Below, one piece after another: positions 39,783 through 49,635 of a stretch of DNA of 64,000 nucleotides. The translations under genes and the position numbers were made by a program. Source of the stretch: an uncultured Ruegeria sp. (GTDB lineage Bacteria > Pseudomonadota > Alphaproteobacteria > Rhodobacterales > Rhodobacteraceae); NCBI RefSeq assembly GCF_947500045.1, contig NZ_CANMQQ010000001.1, forward strand, positions 62,001 to 126,000. Reading direction: 5' to 3'. The stretch's first letter is position 1, and each line of letters opens with the position of its first letter. The notes beneath the pieces are model-generated. The model searched no databases and was not told the DNA's origin. It saw only the letters and a program-made list of their open reading frames with translations.

Positions 39783-39923
39783 TCGAGGGATACGATCGCG
39801 GTAAATTCGTCCCGTTGTATTCACGCCAAAATCAGTAAACTGAGTGGCGGATCACTAGTAGGGGCGGGTTCAATCGAGCGCACTATATTTCGGTTTATCT
39901 GGAAATACTCAAAACGCGACCAG

Positions 39924-42881
39924 TTGATTCTTCTGGCCGTGACGGCAACGCTTTTTCCGTTGCTCTATCTGACGCTGGAACTGCCCAAGCGCATAATCAA
40001 TGATGCGATCGGCGCCACCAGCCAGATAGTCGATGTCTGGGGATACAGCCTGCCGCAGACCACATTCCTGATGATCCTGTGTTTTGCCTTTTTGGTTGCG
40101 GTGCTGGCGCATGGCTTGATGAAGATGCGCATCAATACCATGAAAGGCGTTCTGAGCGAACGAATGCTGCGCCGCCTCCGCTATCTGTTGATCAACCGCG
40201 CGCTTAGATTTCCGCAGCCTTATTTTGAGCGGGTGAGTCAGGGCGAAATGGTGTCGATGATCACCGCCGAAAGTGAGCCCATGGGCGGGCTGATGGGGGA
40301 CGCGATCAGTCAGCCTGTGCTGCAAGCCGGGCAGATGATCACGATCCTGTCCTTCCTGTTCCTGCAAAGTGTGTGGTTTGGATTGGCTGCCGTTGCGTTG
40401 ATCCCGTTGCAGGCATGGCTGATCCCGCGCCTGCAGCGTCAGATCAATCTTTTGAATAAGCAGCGCATCCAAGAGGTGCGCGTGCTGGCCGCGCAGATTG
40501 GCGAGAATGCAGCCGGGGCCTCAACCCTACGTGCCAACGGTGGTTGGCGGTATCGTCGGGCGATGATTTCGGATCAGTTGGGGCGGCTGTTCGCAATTCG
40601 GTTCGATATTTACCAGAAGAAGTTCTTTATGAAGTTCATCAACAACTTCATATCGCAACTTACGCCGTTCATGTTCTACTTGGTGGGCGGACTTCTGGTG
40701 CTGCAAGGCTCAGTTTCACTTGGGGCACTCGTGGCTGCGCTGGCGGCTTATAAAGACCTGAGTTCGCCCTGGAAGGAATTGCTGACCTACTACAATCAGA
40801 CGCAGGACATGTCGCTGAGATGGGACGTTGTGATCGAGCGTTTCGCGCCGGATGGCATGATTGATGAAAAACTGTTCGAGGGAGAGCCAGCAGAGCGCCC
40901 CCAACTGAACGGGGACATTGTCCTGGATAGGGTTTCGGTTCGCGATATCGACGGCAATCAGGTGTTGGACGATCTGAACCTGACGTTCCCTGCGGGTCGG
41001 ACCATCGGTATCTCTGCTACCAGCGAAGAAGACCGCAACGCGTTGACTGAATTGCTGACCCGAGAGATCGTGCCAACCTCGGGCCGGATTGAAGTTGGCG
41101 GCATCAACATGGCCGACCTGCATCAAGGCGTTGTTGCCGCGCGAATAGGTTTGGCAACCTCTCGCCCGGTGATGTTTCAGGGTACTTTGGGCGAAAACGT
41201 GATGATGCCGATGCGGTCTCGACCCTTGTCAGCGTCAACAGAAGACCCGGATTTTCCGGAAACTATACGTGCTGGTAACAGCGCCGATCCTTTCGACGTC
41301 GAATGGGTTGATCCCGGACTGGCCGGTTTTGATGATACGGCCCGATTGCGCGACTGGTGGCTGCAATTGATCGACGGCATGGGCTCGGGTGCGGCGCTGT
41401 TTCAGCGCGGGGCTGAACAGGCCTTTGATCCGAATGAACACCCAGACCTGGCAGCCAAACTGATCGAGCTGCGACCGTTGGTACAAAAGGAAGTACAAAA
41501 GGCTGGCCTGACCGAGCAGGCGTTGGTTTTTGATCGTTTAGCTTACAATCCGGCACTCCCGGTTGCTGAAAACCTCTTGTTTGCGACGCCCTGTGTGCCG
41601 GTCACGCGGCAATTTCTGGCACAGCAGACTGTTTTTCTTGGCCAGTTGCGAGAATTGGGGTTGGATGAAACGTTGGTCAGCCTGACACGCGACGTGATTG
41701 AATTGCTGCGCCAGATCTTTGGGCTGGATGGGACCGATCACCCCCTATTTCGCAAACTTGGGTTAGAGGCCCAAACCTACGAGGCGGCGGTTGAACTGGT
41801 CGAGCAAACCCGCAAGGAAGGCGCGCGCGGACTTGATGACGAGCAATTGGCCAGCTTGTTGTCGGTACCGTTTGTGATCTCTGCAGAACAAATTGGCCCA
41901 GCGTTTTCAGATGAGCTTAAGAACCGTATTCTTGAGCTGCGCCACAGCCATTCCGACAAACTGCTGGAACCTTTGCACGATGTTTTTGTGCCCTTGGACG
42001 AGAACGCGTTTGCACCCGGTCTGACGGTCATGGAAAACGCGTTGTTCGGCAAGGTCAGCCAGATTGGCGGTGCGCGGACCGATGAAGCGCGCAAGAAGAT
42101 CGTCGATGTGCTGGCCGAAAATGGCGCGCGCCCGATGGTGGTCGAGCTGATCTATGATGTACCAGTCTCGCTTGGTGGTCAGAATCTTCCAGCCGTATTT
42201 GCGGAACCGTTGGCCTTTACCCGCGCGACGATCAAGAAGCCCGATATTCTGATCCTGGAAACCGCACTTGCCAGCTATGACATGGAGACACAGGTCGCCG
42301 TGTACAAGAATTTGCGTGAATTGCTGCCCGAAACCACGGTAATCTACCTGAATGACACGTTCGAGAATCCAGATGTTTTCGACATGTATGTTGAAATCCG
42401 TCAGGGCCGGGTGGTGACAGGCGAAGGTCCAACCGACGTCGAAGGTGACGGCGCGGCGTCTGCCGATCTTGTGCGCAAATTACGTGCGCTGGAGCAAACA
42501 CCGTTGTTCTCTGGTCTGGACCGCCGCCAGCTTCGCCTGCTGGCTTTCGGTGCACGCTGGTTCGAGGCCAAACCGGGCCAGGTCGTATTTCTCAAGGACG
42601 ATCAGCCGACCGATGGGGCCTATGTCGTTCTCGAGGGAGAAGCAGGCCTTTACTTGCCGCGTTCGGGTGAGGCCGACCAACTTATTGCAACCGTTGGTGC
42701 CGGTGCGCTGGTGGGCGAGCTGGGGTTGATCCGTAAAGAACCCCGGGCGTTGAGCATGGTTGCGGAAACCGAGTTGTCTTGCCTGCGTATCGGTGAAGAA
42801 GAATTTCTGGCGGTGGTCGAGAATGACGCTGCCACGGCCTTCAAACTGCTGCAGGTGATCGCGGGCTACGTCTCGAACTGA
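39924..42881 (+). CDS. ABC-exporter-like protein with degenerate nucleotide-binding domain and C-terminal cyclic-nucleotide-binding-like domain
   Basis: N-terminal ABC TM domain; Walker A replaced by GISATSEEDRNALTELLTRE; Walker B replaced by ILILETALASYD; cNMP-like C-terminus (LEQTPLFSGLDRRQLRLLAFGARWFEAKPGQVVFLKDDQPTDGAYVVLEGEAGLY). Frame is open to 39759; TTG 39924 is the only usual start upstream of the TM region. Confidence 0.85.
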   Translation: MILLAVTATLFPLLYLTLELPKRIINDAIGATSQIVDVWGYSLPQTTFLMILCFAFLVAVLAHGLMKMRINTMKGVLSERMLRRLRYLLINRALRFPQPYFERVSQGEMVSMITAESEPMGGLMGDAISQPVLQAGQMITILSFLFLQSVWFGLAAVALIPLQAWLIPRLQRQINLLNKQRIQEVRVLAAQIGENAAGASTLRANGGWRYRRAMISDQLGRLFAIRFDIYQKKFFMKFINNFISQLTPFMFYLVGGLLVLQGSVSLGALVAALAAYKDLSSPWKELLTYYNQTQDMSLRWDVVIERFAPDGMIDEKLFEGEPAERPQLNGDIVLDRVSVRDIDGNQVLDDLNLTFPAGRTIGISATSEEDRNALTELLTREIVPTSGRIEVGGINMADLHQGVVAARIGLATSRPVMFQGTLGENVMMPMRSRPLSASTEDPDFPETIRAGNSADPFDVEWVDPGLAGFDDTARLRDWWLQLIDGMGSGAALFQRGAEQAFDPNEHPDLAAKLIELRPLVQKEVQKAGLTEQALVFDRLAYNPALPVAENLLFATPCVPVTRQFLAQQTVFLGQLRELGLDETLVSLTRDVIELLRQIFGLDGTDHPLFRKLGLEAQTYEAAVELVEQTRKEGARGLDDEQLASLLSVPFVISAEQIGPAFSDELKNRILELRHSHSDKLLEPLHDVFVPLDENAFAPGLTVMENALFGKVSQIGGARTDEARKKIVDVLAENGARPMVVELIYDVPVSLGGQNLPAVFAEPLAFTRATIKKPDILILETALASYDMETQVAVYKNLRELLPETTVIYLNDTFENPDVFDMYVEIRQGRVVTGEGPTDVEGDGAASADLVRKLRALEQTPLFSGLDRRQLRLLAFGARWFEAKPGQVVFLKDDQPTDGAYVVLEGEAGLYLPRSGEADQLIATVGAGALVGELGLIRKEPRALSMVAETELSCLRIGEEEFLAVVENDAATAFKLLQVIAGYVSN

Positions 42882-42905
42882 TTGTCTTAGTTTATTTGCC
42901 AAATG

Positions 42906-44138
42906 TTACGACTCGGTCGCGGGTGCGCCGCCCTGAAACGCGTTTCCGTTTACATAGTCGCACGGTGCTTCTTGCATTTGCAGGTGCAGCCCGTCGTCAG
43001 AGTAAGGATGGGCGCGGGCGAGGCTTTCATCAATCTCGATACCGAGACCAGGCGCGGTCGGAGGTGTGACGAACCCGCCCTCGACGCGGATGCTTCCTTT
43101 GATCAGCTGATCGTGGAACGGGGTCTCGATGCTTTCCAGAAGCAGCAGGTTTGGAATTGATGCGGCCAAATGAATGTTGGCGGCCCACTCGATCGGACCT
43201 GCATATAAATGGGGTGCCATCTGCGCGTTGAACACCTCGGCCATGGCAGCCACTTTCTTCATCTCCCAAATGCCCCCGGCGCGGCCAAGTGCGGGCTGCA
43301 GGATTTCAGCGGCGCCTGCGCGCAGGACCGCACCAAATTCGGCCTTGGTCGTCATCCGTTCACCTGTCGCAACAGGGATGCGGACATTTCGCGCGACGCG
43401 GGCCATGTCCTCGATCATGTCCGGAGGGGTAGGTTCTTCGAACCAGAGCGGCGAATAGGGTTCCAACGCTTGGCCCAGACGAATGGCCCCGGCTGTATTG
43501 AACTGACCGTGGGTGCCAAACAGAAGATCGGCCTTATCCCCGACCGCCTCGCGGATGGCTTTACAGAATGCAACCGAGAGAGAGATGTCAGACATCGCAG
43601 GCATATGCCCGCCGCGGATGGTATATGGCCCTGCCGGATCAAATTTCACTGCCGTATAGCCGCGCCGCACCATTTCCGCAGCGCTTTCACCAGCCTGTTC
43701 CGGTGAAGTCCAGAAGTCTGTCAGATTGTGCTGGGGAAGCGGATATAGGTAAGTATATGCCCGGATACGATCATTCATCAGCCCGCCCAACAGCGCGTAG
43801 ACCGGGCGATCACGATCTTTGCCGAGGATATCCCAGCAGGCGATCTCAAGCCCTGAAAACGCACCCATGACGGTTAGGTCCGGGCGTTGAGTGAACCCGC
43901 TGGAATAGGCACGCCGGAACATCAATTCGATATTCTCCGGGTTCTCACCCAACATGTGCCGTTCGAACACGTCGCGGATGACATGGGCCATCGCGCCCGG
44001 TCCGACTGACGAAGCATAACATTCGCCCCAGCCAGTGACGCCTGTGTCAGTGGTGACCTTTACTAGTATCCAATAGCGCCCTCCCCAACCCGGTGCCGGA
44101 GGGGCGGTGACGATGACATCGAGATCTTGCAGTTTCAT
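42906..44138 (-). CDS. Mandelate racemase / muconate lactonizing enzyme family (enolase superfamily)
   Basis: ILVKVTTDTGVTGWGECYASS, AVKFDPAGPYTIRGG, LWFEEPTPPDMIEDMARVARNVRIPVATGERMTTKAEFG. Confidence 0.9.
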   Translation of the reverse strand: MKLQDLDVIVTAPPAPGWGGRYWILVKVTTDTGVTGWGECYASSVGPGAMAHVIRDVFERHMLGENPENIELMFRRAYSSGFTQRPDLTVMGAFSGLEIACWDILGKDRDRPVYALLGGLMNDRIRAYTYLYPLPQHNLTDFWTSPEQAGESAAEMVRRGYTAVKFDPAGPYTIRGGHMPAMSDISLSVAFCKAIREAVGDKADLLFGTHGQFNTAGAIRLGQALEPYSPLWFEEPTPPDMIEDMARVARNVRIPVATGERMTTKAEFGAVLRAGAAEILQPALGRAGGIWEMKKVAAMAEVFNAQMAPHLYAGPIEWAANIHLAASIPNLLLLESIETPFHDQLIKGSIRVEGGFVTPPTAPGLGIEIDESLARAHPYSDDGLHLQMQEAPCDYVNGNAFQGGAPATES

Positions 44139-44158
44139 CGGGCGCTCCTTTCAGGGGA

Positions 44159-45253
44159 TCAATCGTTGTCGAACAGGATCACGTTACGCTTTGCGGCACC
44201 GGATTTGGTATCCTCAATGGCCTCGTTGATCTGAGCAAGTGACCAGCGCCCTGAGATCAGTTCATCCAGTTTCAAACGCCCTTGTTCATAAAGATCAATC
44301 ATCCACGGGATGTCGCGCTGGATTACCACATCCCCCATTTTCGATCCGACCATGCCTTGGCCAAGCGCGGCCAGAACGACGGGTTCATAGCTGGACATAT
44401 CACCCGAATGCGGCATCCCGATCATGATCGCTTTGCCGCCCCGGCCCAGATAGCGCGGGGCTTGGTCGTAGGCGGGAATTGCGCCGACGGTGATCAGGAC
44501 CGCATCCGCGCCGCGCCCGCCGAGCGCTTTGTAAGCGGCCTTCCACGGCTCTTTCAGGCTGCCCAGAACGCCATGGGTCGCGCCGAATTCCATTGCGATG
44601 TCCAGCTTATCCTCAGTCATGTCGACGGCAACGATACGGCGCGCGCCTGCGATGCGTGCGCCTTGTATGGCGTTCAGGCCAACCCCGCCCGCACCGATCA
44701 CGACGACATCCTGTCCGGGACGCAATTCTGCTGCGTTGACCGCTGCGCCAACTCCGGTGATCACTCCGCAGGACAGCAGGCTGGCGAGATCTTTGGGGAG
44801 GGTTTCGGGGATCTTGACGATTTGCCGATGACTGACCACCACTTTCTCGGCAAAGGCCCCGCAGGCCATGGCCTGTTCCAGCGCGCTACCATCCGCAGTG
44901 CGCAATGGGCCTTTGACCGTGTCATACGGGGTTTCGCAAATGGTGGGTTTGCCGCCAGCACATGACGGGCAGGACCCGCAAGCGCGGATCAGGGTCACGA
45001 CAACCGGGTCGCCGACCCGGAAGTCTCCGGCAGCGTCGCCGATGGCCGAGATTATCCCGGCTGCCTCATGCCCGTAGACTGCGGGTAGATGTCCGCCCCA
45101 TGCCCCGCTGGCGAATGAGATGTCCGAGTGGCAGATTGCCACCGCGTCCAGTGTGACCTCGACCTCGCCCATTCCGGGTGGTGCGATCAAGATGTCTTCG
45201 ATGACCAGCGGCTCGCCGAAAGCCCGGCACACGGCTGCTTTGATGGATTGCAT
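44159..45253 (-). CDS. Zn-dependent alcohol dehydrogenase
   Basis: AICHSDISFASGAWGGHLPAVYGHEAAGII, CGSCPSCAGGKPTIC, VVIGAGGVGLNAIQGARIAGA. Confidence 0.92.
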   Translation of the reverse strand: MQSIKAAVCRAFGEPLVIEDILIAPPGMGEVEVTLDAVAICHSDISFASGAWGGHLPAVYGHEAAGIISAIGDAAGDFRVGDPVVVTLIRACGSCPSCAGGKPTICETPYDTVKGPLRTADGSALEQAMACGAFAEKVVVSHRQIVKIPETLPKDLASLLSCGVITGVGAAVNAAELRPGQDVVVIGAGGVGLNAIQGARIAGARRIVAVDMTEDKLDIAMEFGATHGVLGSLKEPWKAAYKALGGRGADAVLITVGAIPAYDQAPRYLGRGGKAIMIGMPHSGDMSSYEPVVLAALGQGMVGSKMGDVVIQRDIPWMIDLYEQGRLKLDELISGRWSLAQINEAIEDTKSGAAKRNVILFDND

Positions 45254-45436
45254 GCGTTTCCCCGTTCCCAATTGGAATCACGGTGACCCGTAGCAAACTT
45301 ATCTGCAAGGTGGATTCCGCCACAGATATGTCGTTGTTATGCCAACGTGAAGCGCATGCGCAGAAAAGCAACAGCCCGTTGTCCATCTCGCTGCTCACCC
45401 CGACCGTCCGAACCCGCAGATGGAACAAGAGCCTCG

Positions 45437-46153
45437 CTACATCCGAGTTGCGATCTGGTGAATCAAACCTGCCAGATGCTCGGGGTGCGAAAAGAACGGC
45501 GAATGAGAGCTATCAATGGTCAGGCTTGTATCTGGGGCTGCACAGCCCGCCATTTCGGCCTGATATTCGGTTGGAACGGTCCGGTCATCGGTGGTTCTGA
45601 TGTACCCTTTGGGCACGCGCGCGAAGTTTTCGCTTGTATCCAAGGGGGTTGCCTGCGGCGCGATCGCTTGCGGGCACAGGCGACCGAACGCGTAGGCCAC
45701 AACCTCGCGCGGGCAGTCATGATAAAACAGTTCATGCACCCGATCCGGCACGACAGTGTACGACAATCCGTCAGCAGACTTCTCGACCGCGTCACCGATC
45801 AATTGGCGTGGGGCGCGTTTACGCATATCGATCATTGAAAGCCCCGATTGCGGGACATATGCGCTAAGATAAATCACACCTCGCATAGCATCCGGGTTGG
45901 CCTCGGCAGCCGCGCTGACGGGATAACCACCCCACGAGTGCCCCACGAGAATCGTTTGTGGCGTCGATGCTTGCAAAATTGCATCCCGGCACGAGCTGAG
46001 TGTTACATCCCGAATTGGCGTCGGGTCTGAACCATGACTTGGCATGTCGATGGCGCGGGCGGTATGCCCGAATGTGGTCAGTTCCGGGATCAGGTCACGC
46101 CAGCACCAGGCACCGTGGCATGACCCATGAACAAGCAAAAAGTCCGCCAACAA
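45437..46153 (-). CDS. Alpha/beta hydrolase
   Basis: FLLVHGSCHGAWCWRDLIPEL, ILVGHSWGGYPVSAAAE. Confidence 0.85.
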   Translation of the reverse strand: MLADFLLVHGSCHGAWCWRDLIPELTTFGHTARAIDMPSHGSDPTPIRDVTLSSCRDAILQASTPQTILVGHSWGGYPVSAAAEANPDAMRGVIYLSAYVPQSGLSMIDMRKRAPRQLIGDAVEKSADGLSYTVVPDRVHELFYHDCPREVVAYAFGRLCPQAIAPQATPLDTSENFARVPKGYIRTTDDRTVPTEYQAEMAGCAAPDTSLTIDSSHSPFFSHPEHLAGLIHQIATRM

Positions 46154-46162
46154 ATCTCTCCT

Positions 46163-46951
46163 TCAGATATGTCCGATCTCGGACAGGAAACCGCCTAGCA
46201 GTTCGGCATATTCCTCCGGACGTTCGACGCAGGGCAGGTGGCCCGCGCCTCGGATCAACGCAAAACGCGATCCCGGGATCAGATCAATCGTTTCGCGCAC
46301 TAGATCGGGCGGGGTCGAGCCATCCTCGCTGCCCGCAATCCCCAGGGTCGGCAGACGCAAGCCACTGGTGGGGGTGTAGAAATCCGTGCCCGAGATTGCA
46401 GCGCAACACCCCAGGTAACCATCAACCGGTTGTCGAACCATCATGGTACGCCACAAATTCATCTCAGTGCTGGCGTGGAACGATTTTGAGAACCACCTTT
46501 CCATTGTCGCATCTGTCAGTGCCTCGATCCCGCCGGCGCGGACGGCGTCAATGCGATCCTGCCAGACTTTGGGTGTACCAATCTTGGCCGCGGTATTTGA
46601 CAGCACCAGCCCGCGGATTTGGTCTATACGCTTCACCGCCAATCCTTGTGCAATCATGCCTCCGACAGACAAGCCAACAAATACACAGTCTTTGACCTTC
46701 AAGTGATCAAGAAGACGTTCCGCATCGCGCACCAGATTGCCCATCGAATAGGGAGCCGTGGGTGCGGATGACAAGCCGTGCCCGCGTTTGTCATACCTTA
46801 CGATGCGCAAACCTTTGGGTAGCAGCGGTAAAATCGGGTCCCAAAGGCGCATGTCGGTACCCAGCGAGTTGGCAAACACAATGGGGGCACCATTAGGGTC
46901 ACCGTCAATTCGGTAATGTATCCTGACGTCTTTCAGGTCAGCGATGTGCAT
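46163..46951 (-). CDS. pcaD: 3-oxoadipate enol-lactonase-like alpha/beta hydrolase
   Basis: IVFANSLGTDMRLWDPILPLLPKGLRIVRYDKRGHGLSS, FVGLSVGGMIAQGLA. Confidence 0.7.
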   Translation of the reverse strand: MHIADLKDVRIHYRIDGDPNGAPIVFANSLGTDMRLWDPILPLLPKGLRIVRYDKRGHGLSSAPTAPYSMGNLVRDAERLLDHLKVKDCVFVGLSVGGMIAQGLAVKRIDQIRGLVLSNTAAKIGTPKVWQDRIDAVRAGGIEALTDATMERWFSKSFHASTEMNLWRTMMVRQPVDGYLGCCAAISGTDFYTPTSGLRLPTLGIAGSEDGSTPPDLVRETIDLIPGSRFALIRGAGHLPCVERPEEYAELLGGFLSEIGHI

Positions 46952-47026
46952 AGGTATGGTCCCCATCCGCTCAGGGTGCCGGAATAATAGGTTACCATCG
47001 GAGTTTGCATTGGTTACTACCGATTG

Positions 47027-48001
47027 TCAGGTAAGGAATTCCAACGCTTGTCCAAATATTTGTGGATCTACGTTGCCGCCTGAGGCCACGACGATCACGG
47101 CATCCCCTTCAATTTGGTCACTGTGAAATAGTGCAGAAGCCAGTGAGACAGCGCCCCCCGGTTCCAACACGATCTTGAGACGCAGAAACGCGAGGGCCAT
47201 GGCGTGCAAGGCTTCCTGTTCAGACACCGAAAAACCGGGGCCGCAAAGCCGTTTCAAAATCGGAAAGGTGATCTTCCCCGGCTGCGGCGTCAGAATCGCG
47301 TCGCAGATATTCCCAGAAGTGGCATTATTGATTTGGATCGCGCCAGTCGCCAAAGAGCGTTTCACATCTTCAAACCCTTCAGGCTCGCACGGGCGGGCGC
47401 GCAAGCCGGGCGCGTGGTGTTCCAAGGCCAGCGCGATGCCTGATGTCAGTCCGCCACCGCCGCAACAAATCAGGACATCACCGTCAGTTACGCCAAGCTC
47501 GCGTGCCTGCCGGGCCAATTCCAACCCTGTTGTCCCTTGGCCCGCGATCACCTGTGGCTCATCGTAGGGCCGGATCAAAGTCAAGCCACGCTCGGCGGCC
47601 AGCGCTTCGCCGATATCTTCTCGGCTTTCACTTGCACGGTCATAAAGGACGACCTCGCCACCCAAGGCTCGGGTGTTCTCAATTTTCAGCTGTGGTGCAT
47701 CAGACGGCATGATGATGACCGAAGATATTCCATGTTTCGTCGCCGCGTAGGCAACGCCTTGCGCGTGATTGCCCGAGGAATAAGCGATAACGCCCCGGTT
47801 TCGCGCTGTGTCATCCAGCGCCGAGATCGCTGACCAAGCGCCGCGAAACTTGAAGCTGCCGGTGTGTTGCAGGCATTCAGGCTTTACCAGCACGCGGCGA
47901 CCCGCGATTTCATCCAGGAATGGCGATGACAAAAGCGGCGTCTCGCGCGCATGACCTTTCAGTCGCTTTGCTGCGGCTTCGATCAATTCAATGCTGCTCA
48001 T
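47027..48001 (-). CDS. Threonine/serine dehydratase (PLP, fold type II)
   Basis: HTGSFKFRGAWSAISAL PLP lysine, AYSSGNHAQGVAYAAT, CCGGGGLTSGIALAL. Confidence 0.9.
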   Translation of the reverse strand: MSSIELIEAAAKRLKGHARETPLLSSPFLDEIAGRRVLVKPECLQHTGSFKFRGAWSAISALDDTARNRGVIAYSSGNHAQGVAYAATKHGISSVIIMPSDAPQLKIENTRALGGEVVLYDRASESREDIGEALAAERGLTLIRPYDEPQVIAGQGTTGLELARQARELGVTDGDVLICCGGGGLTSGIALALEHHAPGLRARPCEPEGFEDVKRSLATGAIQINNATSGNICDAILTPQPGKITFPILKRLCGPGFSVSEQEALHAMALAFLRLKIVLEPGGAVSLASALFHSDQIEGDAVIVVASGGNVDPQIFGQALEFLT

Positions 48002-48825
48002 GTGGCGTCCAGTATTTTGCGGATCAGGTCTAGGGATTGCGGTTCATTCAGGAAAGGAACGTGGCCTCGGTCCGGCACTTCGCAGGAAATCAGCCCCGGG
48101 CGGCGTGCGTGCATGTCTTGCAGAGTGGTCGCGCTGAGCAGATCAGAATTTGCACCCCGGATTACTCCGGTCGGGAGGTCGCGCAGCGCGTCGAACAGCG
48201 GCCACAGGTCGGGGGCCGGGGTAACGGCAGCCTGCTCGATCAGTGCCTGACGAAGGGCGGGATCGTAGCGCAGTTCTAGTCCTGTATCAGTCTGAATGTA
48301 CTGATGCTCAACCTGCAGTCTCCAGATGTTCAGGGGGACGTCTGGGAATTGTGGTTCCAACATCGCGTGCAGGGCGCGCGCCGCCTCGTCATAGGTTTGC
48401 GAGGTCGGCCGATTGCCAACATAACCCATGATCTTGGCAATACCGCTGGGTTCGATCACCGGTCCAACGTCATTCAGGATGACCCCGGACAGTCGGTCAG
48501 GATGGCTCATGGCCAGCACCATCGCGATCAGCCCCCCGCGCGACGTGCCCAGCAGCGTTACCTGATCCAAGCCCAGATGATCGAGCAGCTCGATCGCATC
48601 CTGCCCTTCGCGCAGGATGTTGTAGTTCAAATATTCCGCATCGAAATCGGATTTCCCGCGCCCGCGATAGTCCATCGCGATCATGCGAAGGTCTGCCATA
48701 TGGGGTGCAAGGAAGGAAAAATCGCAACTATTGCGGGTCAGACCCGCCAAGCAAAGCAACGGCTGGCCTGTGCCTGTATCTTTGTAATAAAGGCGCTTGC
48801 CATCCGAGGTGGTGAAGAACGCCAT
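47998..48825 (-). CDS. Alpha/beta hydrolase
   Basis: MAFFTTSDGKRLYYKDTGTGQPLLCLAGLTRN, LLGTSRGGLIAMVLA. Confidence 0.87.
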   Translation of the reverse strand: MAFFTTSDGKRLYYKDTGTGQPLLCLAGLTRNSCDFSFLAPHMADLRMIAMDYRGRGKSDFDAEYLNYNILREGQDAIELLDHLGLDQVTLLGTSRGGLIAMVLAMSHPDRLSGVILNDVGPVIEPSGIAKIMGYVGNRPTSQTYDEAARALHAMLEPQFPDVPLNIWRLQVEHQYIQTDTGLELRYDPALRQALIEQAAVTPAPDLWPLFDALRDLPTGVIRGANSDLLSATTLQDMHARRPGLISCEVPDRGHVPFLNEPQSLDLIRKILDAT

Positions 48826-49511
48826 TAAAGCCCTGCCAGTTTGGGGATCGTGGTCAGGTCCAACAGGACATGTGCTGGTTTCCACGGCAGGCGATCCATC
48901 GGCTCTCCCGCGCGGTTCACCCAGGCGGTGACAAACCCATAGCCGCTTGCCCCGGCTGTATCCCAACCATTTGAGCTGACAAATAGCACTTCATCCCGTG
49001 CGCAGCCGAACCGGTTCTGTACCAGATCATAAACGCTTGAATGAGGTTTGAAGACGCCGACGCTTTCGACAGACAACACATCATCAAGCGCGTCTCCGAT
49101 TCCGGCCGATTGTACCGCCCCGTCCAGCATCGGCGGCGAGCCGTTGGACAAGATGGCGGTCTGCATCCCGCCAGATTTTAGTGCCTTCAGCATCTGGGGA
49201 ACTTCGGGGTAGGCCTGCAATTCCCAATAAAGGTCCAGCAGGCGCTGCCGCAGGGTGGCATCCCCTTGCAGCCCAACCGCTTCCAGAGCCCAATCCAACC
49301 CGTCTTGCGTCACATCCCAAAAATCGCAATGCGCATCAGCAACCGCCCGCAGCCAAGTATATTGCAGCTGCTTCAGACGCCAGTGGCTGGCCAATTCCGG
49401 CCATTTGTCTGCCAACGCTTCGAACCCCGGCTCTGCTGCGGCCTGCCGCGCGGCAGCGGCCACGTCAAAGAGCGTGCCGTAAGCGTCGAATACACAAGTG
49501 GTGATTGCCAT
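48825..49511 (-). CDS. Haloacid dehalogenase type II (L-2-haloacid dehalogenase-like)
   Basis: TTCVFDAYGTLFDVAAAAR, AILSNGSPPMLD, VFKPHSSVYDL, FVSSNGWDTAGASGYGF. Confidence 0.88.
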   Translation of the reverse strand: MAITTCVFDAYGTLFDVAAAARQAAAEPGFEALADKWPELASHWRLKQLQYTWLRAVADAHCDFWDVTQDGLDWALEAVGLQGDATLRQRLLDLYWELQAYPEVPQMLKALKSGGMQTAILSNGSPPMLDGAVQSAGIGDALDDVLSVESVGVFKPHSSVYDLVQNRFGCARDEVLFVSSNGWDTAGASGYGFVTAWVNRAGEPMDRLPWKPAHVLLDLTTIPKLAGL

Positions 49512-49635
49512 CTGATCCTCCCATGATCGCGCGCAGGTAAGCACAACGATCCCGGGGGTTAAAGAGGGCAGGGTTTACAATGCCGTGTCAGCCTCTAATC
49601 TGCGCCGTTTATTTCTTTTCAGGCCGGAGGCCACA

